From Methanomicrobiales archaeon (lineage in GTDB: Archaea; Halobacteriota; Methanomicrobia; Methanomicrobiales; Methanoculleaceae): 6,020 nt of DNA. Shown here piece by piece: positions 5,653-6,020 of this stretch. The translations under genes and the position numbers were made by a program. The notes beneath the pieces are model-generated. The model saw nothing but the letters and a program-made list of their open reading frames with translations, searched no databases and was not told the origin of the DNA. The stretch is taken from assembly GCA_012510335.1 (NCBI GenBank), contig JAAZIF010000122.1:1-6020 (forward strand), given 5' to 3'. The first letter of the stretch is position 1; each line of letters opens with the position of its first letter.

Positions 5653-6020
5653 TGATGATACCCATCAATTCCGACAGAGTAAAATTTCCCACCTGCAAAC
5701 CCCTGTACACGAGGATTGCAGCAATGTTTGACATGGAGGATTTTCTTTTCATCCGGGAACTCTACAATCAGGGGGTGACCATCAGCCAGATCGCCCGCGA
5801 GACGGGGTTTGATCGAAAGACCATACGCAAATACGTTCTCTCCGGGGAGCCGCCCACGGCGAGACCGAGAGTCAGGGGACCGGGCAAACTCGATGACATC
5901 CGGAACCGTATATCCGGCCACCCGCCAACCATTGCCTGCATTTACCGGGAGATTCAGGAGCAGGGGTTCACCGGGAAGTATACGATCGTCAGAGACTATA
6001 TCCGGCGGATTCAGTCAGAA
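5653..6020 (+). mobile_element. Left part of an IS21-family insertion sequence
   Basis: The istA-like gene at 5724 identifies the family. The left tip should lie within roughly 50-150 bases upstream and begin with TG. TGATGATACCC at 5653 is a candidate, because the next segment (ACAGAGTAAAATTTCCCACC, 5674-5693) looks like terminal non-coding sequence. No second terminus or target duplication is in the window, so the boundary is tentative. istB would lie to the right. Confidence 0.5.
5724..6020 (+). CDS. istA: IS21-family transposase IstA, N-terminal part (3' end outside window)
   Basis: ATG 5724 follows GAGGAT (5711-5716) at 7 bases, so it is preferred over the methionine three codons later. 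The first 99 residues are visible. Residues about 17-38 (GVTISQIARETGFDRKTIRK plus YV) are the helix-turn-helix typical of the start of IstA. It is followed by the basic, proline-rich linker SGEPPTARPRVRGPGKLDD, and then IYREIQEQGFTGKYTIVRDY, the second DNA-binding part seen in this family. The DDE integrase-like catalytic core, and the istB helper ATPase expected after it, lie beyond the window, so intactness cannot be judged. It is divergent from the coiled-coil gene. Confidence 0.9.
   Translation, partial: MFDMEDFLFIRELYNQGVTISQIARETGFDRKTIRKYVLSGEPPTARPRVRGPGKLDDIRNRISGHPPTIACIYREIQEQGFTGKYTIVRDYIRRIQSE

Noticed and set aside
5433..5921. 162-codon - strand frame at the right end
   Set aside because: About half of it is antisense to the IstA reading frame, and the rest has no protein-like features.

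Overview
The window looks archaeal, most likely from a methanogen of the Methanoculleus/Methanomicrobiales type. This is an inference. It rests on moderately high GC, ribosome binding sites built on GGAGG/GGTGATC, and remnants of genes resembling the siroheme-dependent (Ahb-type) heme pathway, which is found in archaea and sulfate reducers. No 16S or other decisive marker is present. The mixture of defence genes, broken genes, inverted repeats and an insertion sequence marks it as an accessory region.

Left part (1-3393, + strand): the end of a large DUF1156-type DNA methylase gene is followed by a complete 909-residue protein that joins a phospholipase D-like domain to an SNF2-type helicase. 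These two families are known partners in a modification-linked anti-phage cluster, together with DUF499 ATPase and DUF3780 proteins, which would lie to the left of this window. Between them sits a 25-codon reading frame with its own ribosome binding site. It overlaps the end of the methylase gene and shares an ATGA junction with the helicase gene, so it probably couples translation of the two. An unusual set of nested AATGTGA/TCACATT repeats, ending in a short T run, lies 128 bases after the helicase and may terminate the operon.

Middle (about 3600-4170, - strand): no intact gene, but fragments in several frames can be stitched together. They resemble the cysteine-rich C-terminus of a radical SAM/SPASM protein (AhbC/AhbD/NirJ-like), followed by a siroheme decarboxylase-like protein (AhbA/AhbB/NirDLGH family). 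Both are broken by a stop codon, frame changes and a probable small deletion. A strong 66-base inverted repeat at 4345-4410 follows.

Right part: a 306-residue coiled-coil protein of unknown function on the - strand (4429-5349), converging on the defence operon, then about 370 bases without a convincing gene. Last comes the start of an IS21-family transposase (IstA) on the + strand from 5724, running off the window.

The methylase-helicase pair belongs to a known class of system. The parts that look less described are the coupling mini-ORF, the nested repeats, the broken heme-type cassette and the coiled-coil gene.
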